This document shows positions 45,419-53,734 of a stretch of 64,000 bases of DNA, one piece after another. This DNA comes from Gemmatimonadota bacterium (GTDB lineage Bacteria; Gemmatimonadota; Gemmatimonadetes; Gemmatimonadales; Gemmatimonadaceae), in contig JAHFCT010000013.1 in NCBI GenBank assembly GCA_023249375.1, positions 1-64,000 on the forward strand, given 5' to 3'. Every line of letters begins with the position of its first letter. The stretch's first letter is position 1. The translations under genes and the position numbers were made by a program. The notes beneath the pieces were generated by a model that worked only from the letters and a program-made list of their open reading frames with translations, was not told the origin of the DNA and ran no database searches.

Positions 45419-46930
45419 ATGCGCATCCACAAGATTGAGTCCAATGTCGGGGGCAAAGCGCGCGCCGCGCGCGCCCGCGCCGCCTCGAACAAGCCCGCCC
45501 GTCCTTCGTCCGTACCAGCCCGCCGCGTCACGCTCGGCGTGATCGTCGGCAACCGCGGCTTCTTCCCTGGGCATCTCGCGGCCAAGGGGCGCGAGGCGAT
45601 GCTGCGCGTGCTGAAAGACGAGGGAATCGACGCCGTGATCATCGATGCCGCCGCGACGAACCACGGCGCCATCGAGAGCCGGGCCGAGGCCAAGGCGTGC
45701 GCGGCGCTGTTCAAGGCGAATCGCGAACGCATTGATGGCGTGGTGGTGACGCTGCCCAACTTCGGTGATGAGCGCGCAATTTCCGATACGCTGCGGCTGT
45801 CGGGCCTCGATGTGCCGGTGCTCGTCCACGCGGTGGCCGATGATCCGGCGAAGATGCTCATCGACAACCGGCGAGACGCGTTTTGCGGCAAGATGTCGGC
45901 GTGCAACGTGATGACGCAGTACGGCATCAAGTACTCGCTGACGTCGCAGCACACCCAGCGCACCGAGTCGGACGCGTTCCGCCGTGACCTGCGCGAGTTC
46001 GCGGCCACCTGCCGCGTGGTGAAGGGGCTGCGTGGCGCGCGCATCGGTGCCATCGGTGCCCGGCCGGCAGCGTTCAAGACGGTGCGCTACAGCGAGAAGA
46101 TCCTCGAGGGGGCGGGCATCTCGGTGGAGCCGATCGACCTGTCGGAAATCCTCGGCCGCATTGAGCGGCTCAAGGACCGCGACGCCGGCGTGCAGCGCAA
46201 GCTCGAGGAAATGAAGGCGTATGTGGATACGGGCGACGTCCCCGACGGCGCGCTGCTGCGCATGGCCAAGCTCGGGCTCGTGCTGGATCGCTGGATGACG
46301 GAAGCGGATGTGTCGCTGAGCGCCTTCCAGTGCTGGACGTCGCTCGAGGAATATTTCGGCGTCGTGCCGTGCACGCTGATGAGCATGATGAGCAACGCCA
46401 ACATGCCGAGCGCGTGCGAAGTGGACGTGATGGGGACGGTGAGCATGCACGCGCTGACGCTGGCGTCGCAAACGCCAAGTGCGCTGCTCGACTGGAACAA
46501 CAACTACGGCGACGATCCCAACAAGGCCGTCTGCTTTCACTGCAGCAACCTGCCGCTCGATTTCTTCGAGTCGCCGAGGATGGACTATCAGGAGATCATC
46601 GCCGGCACGGTGGGGCGCGACAACACGTACGGCACCATCGTGGGCAAGGTGAAGGCTGGGCCAATGACCTTTGCGCGATTCTCCACTGATGATCGCACCG
46701 GTGCGATTCGCGGCTATGTGGGTGAAGGGCGATTCACGAAGGACCCGCTCAAGACATTTGGCGGCGCCGGCGTGGTGGAGATCGCCGAGTTGCAGCAACT
46801 GCTGCGGCACATCTGCCGCCAGGGGTTCGAGCATCACGTGGCCGGTACGTTCTCGCATGTGGCGGGGGCGGTGCACGAGGCCACGACGCGCTATCTCGGA
46901 TGGGACGTGCTGCGGCACGGCAACGCGTGA
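45419..46930 (+). CDS. L-fucose/L-arabinose isomerase-family aldose-ketose isomerase
   Basis: 503 residues of the FucI-fold isomerase superfamily, not the classical AraA family. Predicted metal ligands Glu334 (ACEVDVMG), Asp358 (LDWNNNY) and a His near 480 (GTFSHVAG); the 24-residue Glu-Asp spacing equals that of E. coli FucI (E337, D361). Adjacent araB and araD imply the reaction L-arabinose to L-ribulose, in the cytosol. The stop overlaps the araB GTG start by 4 nt. Odd: residues 1 to about 37 are a basic, probably disordered tail (KARAARARAASNKPARP) before the fold begins at RRVTLGVIVGN; a later start is possible but no better-placed codon was found. Confidence 0.88.
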   Translation: MRIHKIESNVGGKARAARARAASNKPARPSSVPARRVTLGVIVGNRGFFPGHLAAKGREAMLRVLKDEGIDAVIIDAAATNHGAIESRAEAKACAALFKANRERIDGVVVTLPNFGDERAISDTLRLSGLDVPVLVHAVADDPAKMLIDNRRDAFCGKMSACNVMTQYGIKYSLTSQHTQRTESDAFRRDLREFAATCRVVKGLRGARIGAIGARPAAFKTVRYSEKILEGAGISVEPIDLSEILGRIERLKDRDAGVQRKLEEMKAYVDTGDVPDGALLRMAKLGLVLDRWMTEADVSLSAFQCWTSLEEYFGVVPCTLMSMMSNANMPSACEVDVMGTVSMHALTLASQTPSALLDWNNNYGDDPNKAVCFHCSNLPLDFFESPRMDYQEIIAGTVGRDNTYGTIVGKVKAGPMTFARFSTDDRTGAIRGYVGEGRFTKDPLKTFGGAGVVEIAELQQLLRHICRQGFEHHVAGTFSHVAGAVHEATTRYLGWDVLRHGNA

Positions 46931-48510
46931 GCATCGTCGCGGGCGTCGATTTCGGGACGCAGAGCGTCCGCGTGTCCATTGTGGACGCCGCGCGCGGCGT
47001 CATCGGGCACGGCGTGTCGGAGTACGCGGTGCAGCGCGACCGCAACGATCCGGATTTCGCCACGCAGTCGCACGACGCCCACATGAAAGCGCTGTGCGAC
47101 GCGATGCAGCGTGCGCTCGGCGATGCGGCGGTGTCAGGCAGCGCGGTGAAGGCCATTGCGCTCGACACCACCGGTTCGACCGTCGTCCCCGTGGGAAAGA
47201 ACCTCGTGCCGCTCGACGACTACTATCTGTGGTGCGATCATCGGGCCAAGGACGAGGCGGCGCGCATTACGGCGGTCGCGCACGAGATGAACGTGCCGGC
47301 CATCGAATGGTGCGGCGGCACGTACTCGTCGGAGTGGGGATTTGCCAAGCTGCTGCATTGGCTGCGGCACCATCCCACGCGGCGCGGCGAGTTGGTGACG
47401 GCGCTTGAACACTGCGACATGGTCGCCGCGGTGCTGTGCGGCATCACGGATGCGCGCGCGGTGCCACGCAGTATCTGCGCGATGGGACACAAGTGGCTGT
47501 GGAACAGTTCGCTCGGCGGTTTTCCGCCCGAGGAGTTCTTCGTCGCGGTCGATCCGTTGCTCGCCGGCGTGCGGGCCAAGCTCGATGGTCCGTACTACAC
47601 GTCGGAACAGATCGCCGGGCACCTGTGCGAAGCGTGGGCGAACCAGCTGGGACTGACGGTTGGCATTCCCGTGCCGGTTGGCGCATTCGATGCGCACTGG
47701 GACGCCGTCGGTGCCGGAATCGCCGTCGGCGACATCGTGAACGTGATTGGCACGGCGACGTGCATCATGGGCATTGCCGATGACGTTGGGCTGGTGCCGG
47801 GCGTCTGCGGCGTTGTGGACGGATCGATTCATCCGGAGTACATGGGGATCGAAGCCGGACTCTCGGCGTGTGGCTATCTGTTCGAAGCGCTTGCCTCGCG
47901 CACCGGACGCAGCGTGCGCGAACTGTCAGCCGGGCTCGCCGACTATCGCGCCGGACAGACGGGACTGCTGCGACTCACGTGGGACAATGGCGATCGCACT
48001 GTCCTCGTGAATCCGAACCTCGGCGGCGTCACGCTCGGCTGGAATCTGAACTCCACGGCGGAGGACGATCTGTTCGCGGCCATCGAAGGCACGGCGTTTC
48101 ATACGCGCGTGATCCTCGACCGGATGCGCGAGCACGGTGTGCCAATTAAGCGTGTCATTCACGGCGGCGGGATTCCGCAGAAGAACGACGTGCTGAACCG
48201 CATCTACGCGAGCGTGCTCAACCTGACGGTGCTGGTGCCCGAGACGCCGATTACGAGCCTCGGTTCGGCGATCTTCGCGTTCATGGCGTGCGGCGAGTTC
48301 GCGAGCATCGAGGCGGCACAGCAGGCGCTGTGTCCCAAGTACCGCGAAGTGCATCCCAATCCGCGGGACGTGCCGGTGTATGAACGTCTCTACGCGATCT
48401 ATCGCGAGCTGTACTTCGGCATGGGACAGCCGAGCGCGGCGCCGATGGCGGTCGGGCACGTGCTGCCGGCGATTCGAGCGATTGCGGCTGACGTGCGGAT
48501 GGGGCAATAG
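46927..48510 (+). CDS. araB: L-ribulokinase (FGGY family)
   Basis: 527 residues from the GTG that overlaps the isomerase stop (GTGA). Phosphorylates L-ribulose to L-ribulose 5-phosphate. AraB-specific blocks match E. coli AraB by eye: GVDFGTQSVRVSIVD (ATP loop), GGTYSSEWGFAKLLHW, AMGHKWLWNSSLGGFPPEEFF, VPVGAFDAHWDAVGAGIA, VIGTATCIMG, and the C-terminal IHGGGIPQKNDVLNRIYA. These separate it from FucK and xylulokinase. Cytosolic; translationally coupled to the isomerase, ensuring balanced expression. Convergent with the GH29-araD operon. Confidence 0.95.
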   Translation: MSIVAGVDFGTQSVRVSIVDAARGVIGHGVSEYAVQRDRNDPDFATQSHDAHMKALCDAMQRALGDAAVSGSAVKAIALDTTGSTVVPVGKNLVPLDDYYLWCDHRAKDEAARITAVAHEMNVPAIEWCGGTYSSEWGFAKLLHWLRHHPTRRGELVTALEHCDMVAAVLCGITDARAVPRSICAMGHKWLWNSSLGGFPPEEFFVAVDPLLAGVRAKLDGPYYTSEQIAGHLCEAWANQLGLTVGIPVPVGAFDAHWDAVGAGIAVGDIVNVIGTATCIMGIADDVGLVPGVCGVVDGSIHPEYMGIEAGLSACGYLFEALASRTGRSVRELSAGLADYRAGQTGLLRLTWDNGDRTVLVNPNLGGVTLGWNLNSTAEDDLFAAIEGTAFHTRVILDRMREHGVPIKRVIHGGGIPQKNDVLNRIYASVLNLTVLVPETPITSLGSAIFAFMACGEFASIEAAQQALCPKYREVHPNPRDVPVYERLYAIYRELYFGMGQPSAAPMAVGHVLPAIRAIAADVRMGQ

Positions 48511-48570
48511 CGCACACGGTACAGGAGCCGCTCGTCACTGGGGCAGTGCCGCAGTCGCCCTGCGCGCGCG

Positions 48571-49635
48571 TTACGGGCGGGTCACCGCGGATGAGTCGAG
48601 CGCGAGCAATCCGCGCAGCACCGACGCCGGTGCGAGGAAGGCGGACCCGTGGCGAATGCCGCGCGGCGTTTTCAGCGAGTCGCGGTACGGTTCAAAGGTG
48701 ACGAAGTCGCGCGTGCGCACTGCGCCGTAGTGGCCGCGGGTGTACTCGTCGTAGTACACATACCACCAGCCGCCCGTCTGAAGAACCGACGGCCCCTCGG
48801 TGTGAAGATCGGTGAACGACGGTGATGCCGGCCCGTACGGCCCTGTCGCCTTGTCGGAAAATGCCACGCGGAGATTCCGCCGTTCGGGGAAGAACGTCTC
48901 GTCCTTCATCACCAGCACATAGCGCTTACCCTGCTTCGTGATGGTGCCGTCGATGACGGCAAAGCCACCGTCGTAGAGCAGCTTGGTCGGCGAGAACGTG
49001 ACGAAGTCCGTGGTCGTCACGAAGTAGAGCCGGTGGTCCGCACGCCCTTTCGATGTGACCTGGGCGAGCGAGTCGCTCACCGGAAAGCGTCCCGGAATCG
49101 ACGTCGCCCAGACAATCACGTACGCGCGCGCGGCCTCGTCGTAAAACAGATCGGGCGCCCAGGCGTTGAGTGCATTCGGTTCGTGATCCATTACCGGAAT
49201 GCGCTTTTGCTCCGACCAATGAATCAGGTCGGGCGAATGCGCGACACCGATGCCCTTGTCGGTCCACGCAATGGTCCAAACCATGTGGAAGACACCGTCT
49301 GGGCCGCGCAGCACCGACGGATCGCGCATGAGCGCGGCCTTGGTGTCCCATTCCTGCCAGCCAACACCAGCGCCCGTCACGGCCGGCGTCACGACGGACC
49401 GTCCGCCGTTCAGCGCTTGCCACGTGGTGCCGTCGGCGCTCCACGCCAGATGCAGGCCATCCGCACCGTTGCGGGTGAAGTACGAGAAGAGGTAGGCGCT
49501 GGGTTCGGGCGTTGCGGTAACCGCGGGCGATTGTCGGCACGCGACGAGGCCGCCGCTCAACACCCACACGACGGCGAGAGCGAGCCGAGCGCCATTGACG
49601 CGCGCAACGGAGGAAGGCGCTGCCGCCGGCTTCAT
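48571..49635 (-). CDS. GH43-like five-bladed propeller lipoprotein
   Basis: 354 residues. Lipoprotein signal (lipobox GGLVAC), then a five-bladed glycosidase propeller: YLFSYFTRNGADGLHLAWS, MRDPSVLRGPDGVFHMVWTIAWTDKGIGVAHSPDLIHW, NAWAPDLFYDEAARAYVIVWAT, VIDGTITKQGKRYVLVMKDE, TEGPSVLQTGGWWYVYYDEY. Asp in RDPSV, Asp in APD/IDG and Glu in TEGPS are the expected GH43-clan acid residues. Likely an arabinosidase/xylosidase acting on surface glycans. The ATG is 4 bp after the araD stop; the longer frame (to 50142) only runs antisense-free through araD in another frame and is rejected. Last gene of the four-gene operon. Confidence 0.82.
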   Translation of the reverse strand: MKPAAAPSSVARVNGARLALAVVWVLSGGLVACRQSPAVTATPEPSAYLFSYFTRNGADGLHLAWSADGTTWQALNGGRSVVTPAVTGAGVGWQEWDTKAALMRDPSVLRGPDGVFHMVWTIAWTDKGIGVAHSPDLIHWSEQKRIPVMDHEPNALNAWAPDLFYDEAARAYVIVWATSIPGRFPVSDSLAQVTSKGRADHRLYFVTTTDFVTFSPTKLLYDGGFAVIDGTITKQGKRYVLVMKDETFFPERRNLRVAFSDKATGPYGPASPSFTDLHTEGPSVLQTGGWWYVYYDEYTRGHYGAVRTRDFVTFEPYRDSLKTPRGIRHGSAFLAPASVLRGLLALDSSAVTRP

Positions 49636-49639
49636 CTCG

Positions 49640-50428
49640 CTACCGCTGTCCGTAGTACGCTCCTGCGCCGTGCTTTCGGCTGAAATGCTTGTCGAGCAGC
49701 ACAGCCGCGATGGGCGGCGCGTGTGGAGAGAGCACCAGCGTGTGATACGCCATCGTCGCGACCTCTTCGAGATACGACGCGTTCTCGACCGCGGCATCAA
49801 CAGTCGGTCCCCAGCAGAAGCTGGCGTGGTTGGCAACCAGCACCGCGGGCATCGTGGAGGGATCGATGGTCTGGAACCGACGCACGATCGCACGCCCGGT
49901 GTTGCGCTCGTAGTCGCTTGCGATGTCCGCCGCTGAGAGCGGCGCGGTAACCGGCACCGAGCCGTGGAAGAAATCAGCGTGCGTGGTGCCCAGGCAGGGA
50001 ATGTCGCGGCACGCCTGGGCAAAGACGGTGGCAAACATCGAGTGTGTGTGCACGACGCCGCCAATCTTCGGGAACGCGCGGTACAGCGCGACGTGTGTGG
50101 CCACATCAGACGAAGGCCGCAATGATCCTTCCACCACGGCACCGTCGAGATCGGTGATCACGAGCTTGCTGGGCGTCAGCTTCGCATAGGGCACCCCGCT
50201 GGGCTTGATGACGATCAAGCCGAGTTCGCGGTCGATGGCACTGGCATTGCCGAACGTGAAACGCGCCAAGTCGCGACGGAACAGTTCAATGTTCGCGTGG
50301 CACACGGCGGCGCGCAGCTCGCGTGAAACCGGGCGGCGCCGGGCGCGCGACACCGGCGTCGTCTTGCGAGGTTGATTGCGTGCCGCTTTGCGCGGAGGTG
50401 TACGCGGAGTCTTGCGTGCGGCGCTCAT
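49640..50428 (-). CDS. araD: L-ribulose-5-phosphate 4-epimerase
   Basis: 262 residues, class II aldolase/adducin fold. Converts L-ribulose 5-phosphate to D-xylulose 5-phosphate. Blocks shared with E. coli AraD: FGNASAIDRE, VIKPSGVPY, RPSSDVATH, IGGVVHTHS (zinc His127 and His129), GTTHADFFHG, VLVANHASFCWG (third His) and the diagnostic C-terminus LLDKHFSRKHGAGAYYGQ, which distinguishes it from fuculose-phosphate aldolase. Start overlaps the stop of the upstream gene (ATGA). Odd: a 36-residue Arg/Lys/Pro-rich N-terminal tail (MSAARKTPRTPPRKAARNQ...) absent from the E. coli enzyme. Confidence 0.95.
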   Translation of the reverse strand: MSAARKTPRTPPRKAARNQPRKTTPVSRARRRPVSRELRAAVCHANIELFRRDLARFTFGNASAIDRELGLIVIKPSGVPYAKLTPSKLVITDLDGAVVEGSLRPSSDVATHVALYRAFPKIGGVVHTHSMFATVFAQACRDIPCLGTTHADFFHGSVPVTAPLSAADIASDYERNTGRAIVRRFQTIDPSTMPAVLVANHASFCWGPTVDAAVENASYLEEVATMAYHTLVLSPHAPPIAAVLLDKHFSRKHGAGAYYGQR

Positions 50429-52233
50429 GCGATGCCCGCCCGCGCCTTGGCCTTGGCAATGATGGCACTCATCGTGTCCTTGTACCGCGTGAAGGTGTCG
50501 TCCACAATCTGCAGCGTTGGAATGGCGTTCGGCGACAGCCCGAGCGTCTCCTGATTGAACCGGCTGAACCCCCACTCGTGCACGCCGCTGCTGCCGCGGC
50601 CGGGCGCCGGCGCGCTGAGGTGCTGGTAGAAGCGCGCGTACTTGCGCCAGCGCGCCCCGCCGCCGGCATGGAACATGGGGATGAACTCGTACAGCGCATC
50701 GTAGGGCATCTCGCCGACGCCAACAACCGCCGGGAACTTCTTGCGCAGATCGGCCACGAGCCGCCGCGTGCCCTCGTGCATATCGCCAGTGGTGCTGTTC
50801 ACGTGGCCGCCGACGATATCAAGGAAGTATGCATCGACCTGGTACCGCTCAATGACCTCGGCGATGCGTCCTTCGAGGAAGTTGCGCCAGCTGTCGGCGC
50901 CGAGGTTCATGTAAGTGAGCCAGGCGTCTTGGTGGCGGTCGTTGTTCCAGTCCACCCAGTTGATGTCGTATTGGTCGCCGTCAATCTTGTGCGTCGCGCC
51001 ACTGGCAATGCGCGGCCAGACCGGCTGTTTGCGGTTAGCGGCGTTGGTGCCGAACATCGGCATCATCTTGAAGCCCAGCGCACGCGCTTCACTGATGAGC
51101 CGCTTGAACCCCGCATCGCCGCCCATGCGCTTGGGGACGACGTAGTTGGGGTAATCCCAGTAGTAGCGTCCGTCCCACGACGAGAGGAAGACAAGCACGC
51201 GGTTGGCCGGAATCTGCGTCGCCATCCATTTGAGAATGGCGAGCTGCTGCGCGTAATCGTTGAAGATGAAACCCGTGTAGTGCATGCCGTGCATCGTCGT
51301 CACGAGCGCGACGTCGCGCATCCACTGCGGCATGTCGGGGCGCGTCTCCCACGGCTGCAGGTTGAAGGCCCGCTCGATGTGCGTCATGTGCGGCGTCATC
51401 GCGTCTTCAAACGTCGGCGCGTGCCCCAGCTGCCAGCGCGGCACGACGACGCGCGTGTCATTGCGCCAGGCATCGTGCTCGTAGATAGCCTCGGCGCGGA
51501 ATGCCTGCTCCCCGGCCTGAAAGAGGTAGCGCTTGGGGCGCACGCGCGCGTCCTGCGTGGTGAGGTACAGGAAGTCCGTGTCGCCCGCCTGCACGATGGC
51601 CACGGGCGTCGTCATGCTCTGCGGCGTCTGGCCGCCGTGCAGGTCGCCGGCGCCAAAGGTGTAACCGCCCAGCACATCGCCGTCACGCGTGTCGGCCGGC
51701 GGCGCGCCGCCAAAGGAGACCTTGCCCTTCGGGATGTCGCGAATGACCGTCGTCACCGTCTTGATGGGATGCGGCATCTCGGCGGTGACGTCCCACGTGA
51801 TGGTGGAGCCTGCACGAGCGAACTTCACCGTCACCTTGCCGGGCGCCTTCTGCTGACCGCCGGCCCAGACCAGGCCGGTGCACGTCAACTCGAGTGCGTC
51901 GTCATTGCCGGCCGCGTGCATGAGCGAGCGATCCATCGCGTAGGTGTTCTCGTCGGTGAAGACGAGTACGCTGAAACGATGTGGGCCAAAGACCACGGCC
52001 GGTTCGGGAAAGTCGAACGAAAACCGCATGAACGAGTTGCCGCGCGCCGGCGTGTATACCTCGCTCGTGGAGTACAGTTCGACGATGTCGCCCGTCGCGT
52101 AGCGAGTGCGAACCGCCAGCGGTGACGGAATTACCCCCCGTGCAGGAGTCACCGCATCGATGGGCACGAGCGCGCCGGCGCCCACGACTCCCACGGTCTT
52201 GATCCAGTCGCGGCGCGAGAACGGTTCGGTCAT
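50425..52233 (-). CDS. Tat-exported predicted TIM-barrel enzyme, unknown activity
   Basis: 602 residues with a twin-arginine signal (FSRRDWIKTVGVVGAGALV). The N-terminal half is beta-sandwich-like (RFSFDFPEPAVVFGPHRFSVLVFTD; PGKVTVKFARAGSTITWDV). The C-terminal half alternates strands and helices as a TIM barrel: NRVLVFLSSWDGRYYWDYPNYV, ARALGFKMMPMFGTNAAN, YQVDAYFLDIVGGH, AVVGVGEMPYDALYEFIPMF. The Asp of YFLDIVG and Glu of GVGEMPY sit where glycosidase acids would be. I do not recognise a named family. It is coupled by ATGA overlap to araD and follows the GH29 gene, so a role in arabinose- or fucose-containing glycan breakdown is likely. Start at ATG 52233; earlier frame rejected for lack of a leader. 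Confidence 0.75.
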   Translation of the reverse strand: MTEPFSRRDWIKTVGVVGAGALVPIDAVTPARGVIPSPLAVRTRYATGDIVELYSTSEVYTPARGNSFMRFSFDFPEPAVVFGPHRFSVLVFTDENTYAMDRSLMHAAGNDDALELTCTGLVWAGGQQKAPGKVTVKFARAGSTITWDVTAEMPHPIKTVTTVIRDIPKGKVSFGGAPPADTRDGDVLGGYTFGAGDLHGGQTPQSMTTPVAIVQAGDTDFLYLTTQDARVRPKRYLFQAGEQAFRAEAIYEHDAWRNDTRVVVPRWQLGHAPTFEDAMTPHMTHIERAFNLQPWETRPDMPQWMRDVALVTTMHGMHYTGFIFNDYAQQLAILKWMATQIPANRVLVFLSSWDGRYYWDYPNYVVPKRMGGDAGFKRLISEARALGFKMMPMFGTNAANRKQPVWPRIASGATHKIDGDQYDINWVDWNNDRHQDAWLTYMNLGADSWRNFLEGRIAEVIERYQVDAYFLDIVGGHVNSTTGDMHEGTRRLVADLRKKFPAVVGVGEMPYDALYEFIPMFHAGGGARWRKYARFYQHLSAPAPGRGSSGVHEWGFSRFNQETLGLSPNAIPTLQIVDDTFTRYKDTMSAIIAKAKARAGIA

Positions 52234-52282
52234 CGGAACGATCCGGAAAAGTGAAACGGTGAACGTGCAGTGGTCACGACGA

Positions 52283-53605
52283 CTACTTGCCCAGCACCAG
52301 TACCACGACTTGATCGGGCGACGCGTCATCGCGGCGCGGCAGCGTCAGCGTCACGCCATCGGGTGTCGACGCCACCGTGACGGGCGCGCCGCTATCGAGC
52401 AGATACGCGCGCGCGACCTTGCGTGGCAACGCCGGCAGCGCGAGCACGCGGTCCGGTGAATCAAGCAGATGCACGTAGACGCTGTCACCCTTCTGCGTGG
52501 TGACGCCCCATCGACGCGGCGCAATGGGCCCGCCGCGCGTACCGTAAATGGAGGAGCGATTCACTTTCATCCATTCGCCCATCGCGCTGAGTCTGGCGAG
52601 CGCGGAGTCGGGAATGGTCCCGTCCGGACGTGGGCCGATGTTCAACAGAAAGTTCGCATTACGCCCCGCCGCCTCCGCCATCTCGCGAATGAGCTTCGCG
52701 CTCGGCTTCCATTTGTTGTCCGGCAGGCGGAAGCCCCACGACTCGTTGGTTGTCTCGGACGTTTCGAGCGGAAGCGCTCCCACCGTCGTCGTGTTGAAGC
52801 CGGCGGTGTTGGCGCCCGGAAGATCGCGCTCGAACGTCTGCACATCTTCACCAGGCAGCGGTGCGCCGTGATGGTTGGGTATGATCAGCGCCGCGGGCTG
52901 CAGCTTGTGGATGAGCGCATAGGCACGATCGAGCCGCCACGGCGCGTCGGGCTTGTCCCACATCCCGTCGAACCAGATGCCGCCGACCGGACCATAGCTC
53001 GTAAGCAGCTCGGTCAGCTGCGCATCCATGTAATCGAGGTAGCGCGACCAATCGCCCTTGTCCGGGCGCCCCGCCGTCTTGCCCGTCTCGCCGCGCGGCC
53101 AGTAATCGGGATGATGCCAATCGAGCTGCGAGTAATAGAAGAAGAGCTTGATATCCTGCTTGCGGCACTCGTCGGCGAGCGCCTTCACGATGTCGCGTCG
53201 GTACGGCGTGCGCTTGGGGATCGTCCAGTCGCTGACCTGGCTGTTCCACAACGCGATGCCGTCGTGATGCTTGGTGATGAGCGTGATGTACTTCATCCCG
53301 GCGGCCTTGGCCGCACTCACCCACGCGGCCGCGTCGAACTTCACCGGATTGAAATACGCCGCGAGCGTCTCGTAATCACGCGCCGTGATGCCGCGGTTGT
53401 TCATCACCCACTCGCCGTCCTGCAGCACGCTCGAAATGCCCCAGTGGATGAACATTCCGAACTTGGCATCCTGATACCATTGCCGAGCAGCGAGGTTTTC
53501 GGCCGACGGCGCATATGGCTGCTGCGCCGGCAGGACGGCGGCGGCAACAAGCGTGGCAGCGGCAACACGAAGGCAACGGGTAAACACGGTCGACTCCGAA
53601 TACAC
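52283..53605 (-). CDS. GH29 family alpha-L-fucosidase
   Basis: 440 residues with signal peptide (ends VLPAQ). GH29 landmarks: WYQDAKFGMFIHWGISSV, YITLITKHHDGIALW, LFFYYSQLDWHHPDYW, GPVGGIWFDGMWD with predicted nucleophile Asp213, and NFLLNIGPRPDG. It removes terminal alpha-L-fucose by retention; some relatives act on related L-sugars. First gene of the four-gene minus-strand operon (GH29, TIM-barrel protein, araD, GH43-like). No fucose-specific catabolic gene (FucA-type aldolase) is present nearby, so its liberated sugar may instead be unmasking arabinose chains. Confidence 0.93.
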   Translation of the reverse strand: MYSESTVFTRCLRVAAATLVAAAVLPAQQPYAPSAENLAARQWYQDAKFGMFIHWGISSVLQDGEWVMNNRGITARDYETLAAYFNPVKFDAAAWVSAAKAAGMKYITLITKHHDGIALWNSQVSDWTIPKRTPYRRDIVKALADECRKQDIKLFFYYSQLDWHHPDYWPRGETGKTAGRPDKGDWSRYLDYMDAQLTELLTSYGPVGGIWFDGMWDKPDAPWRLDRAYALIHKLQPAALIIPNHHGAPLPGEDVQTFERDLPGANTAGFNTTTVGALPLETSETTNESWGFRLPDNKWKPSAKLIREMAEAAGRNANFLLNIGPRPDGTIPDSALARLSAMGEWMKVNRSSIYGTRGGPIAPRRWGVTTQKGDSVYVHLLDSPDRVLALPALPRKVARAYLLDSGAPVTVASTPDGVTLTLPRRDDASPDQVVVLVLGK

Positions 53606-53734
53606 GATGGATAAAGACGGACTCCTTAGTATCGCGCGAAGCTATGCCGCTGTCGATGCGCGTACGCGCCGCGTACGTTCTTGTCTGCTCGTCAAACGCC
53701 CGTCCTCCGTCCGACCTGCTCGAGGAGCGTTCGC

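Noticed and set aside
46671-47408. 245-residue plus-strand frame across the isomerase/araB junction
   Set aside because: Out of frame with both recognised enzymes; Arg-rich shadow.
48571-50142. 523-residue version of the GH43-like protein
   Set aside because: The first ~169 residues are an off-frame reading of araD; the ATG at 49635 starts a lipoprotein signal.
49640-50428. Assignment of the aldolase-fold protein as L-fuculose-phosphate aldolase (given GH29 and FucI-fold neighbours)
   Set aside because: KPSGV, GTTHAD and the LLDKH..RKHGAxAYYGQ end are AraD signatures, and the kinase is clearly AraB.
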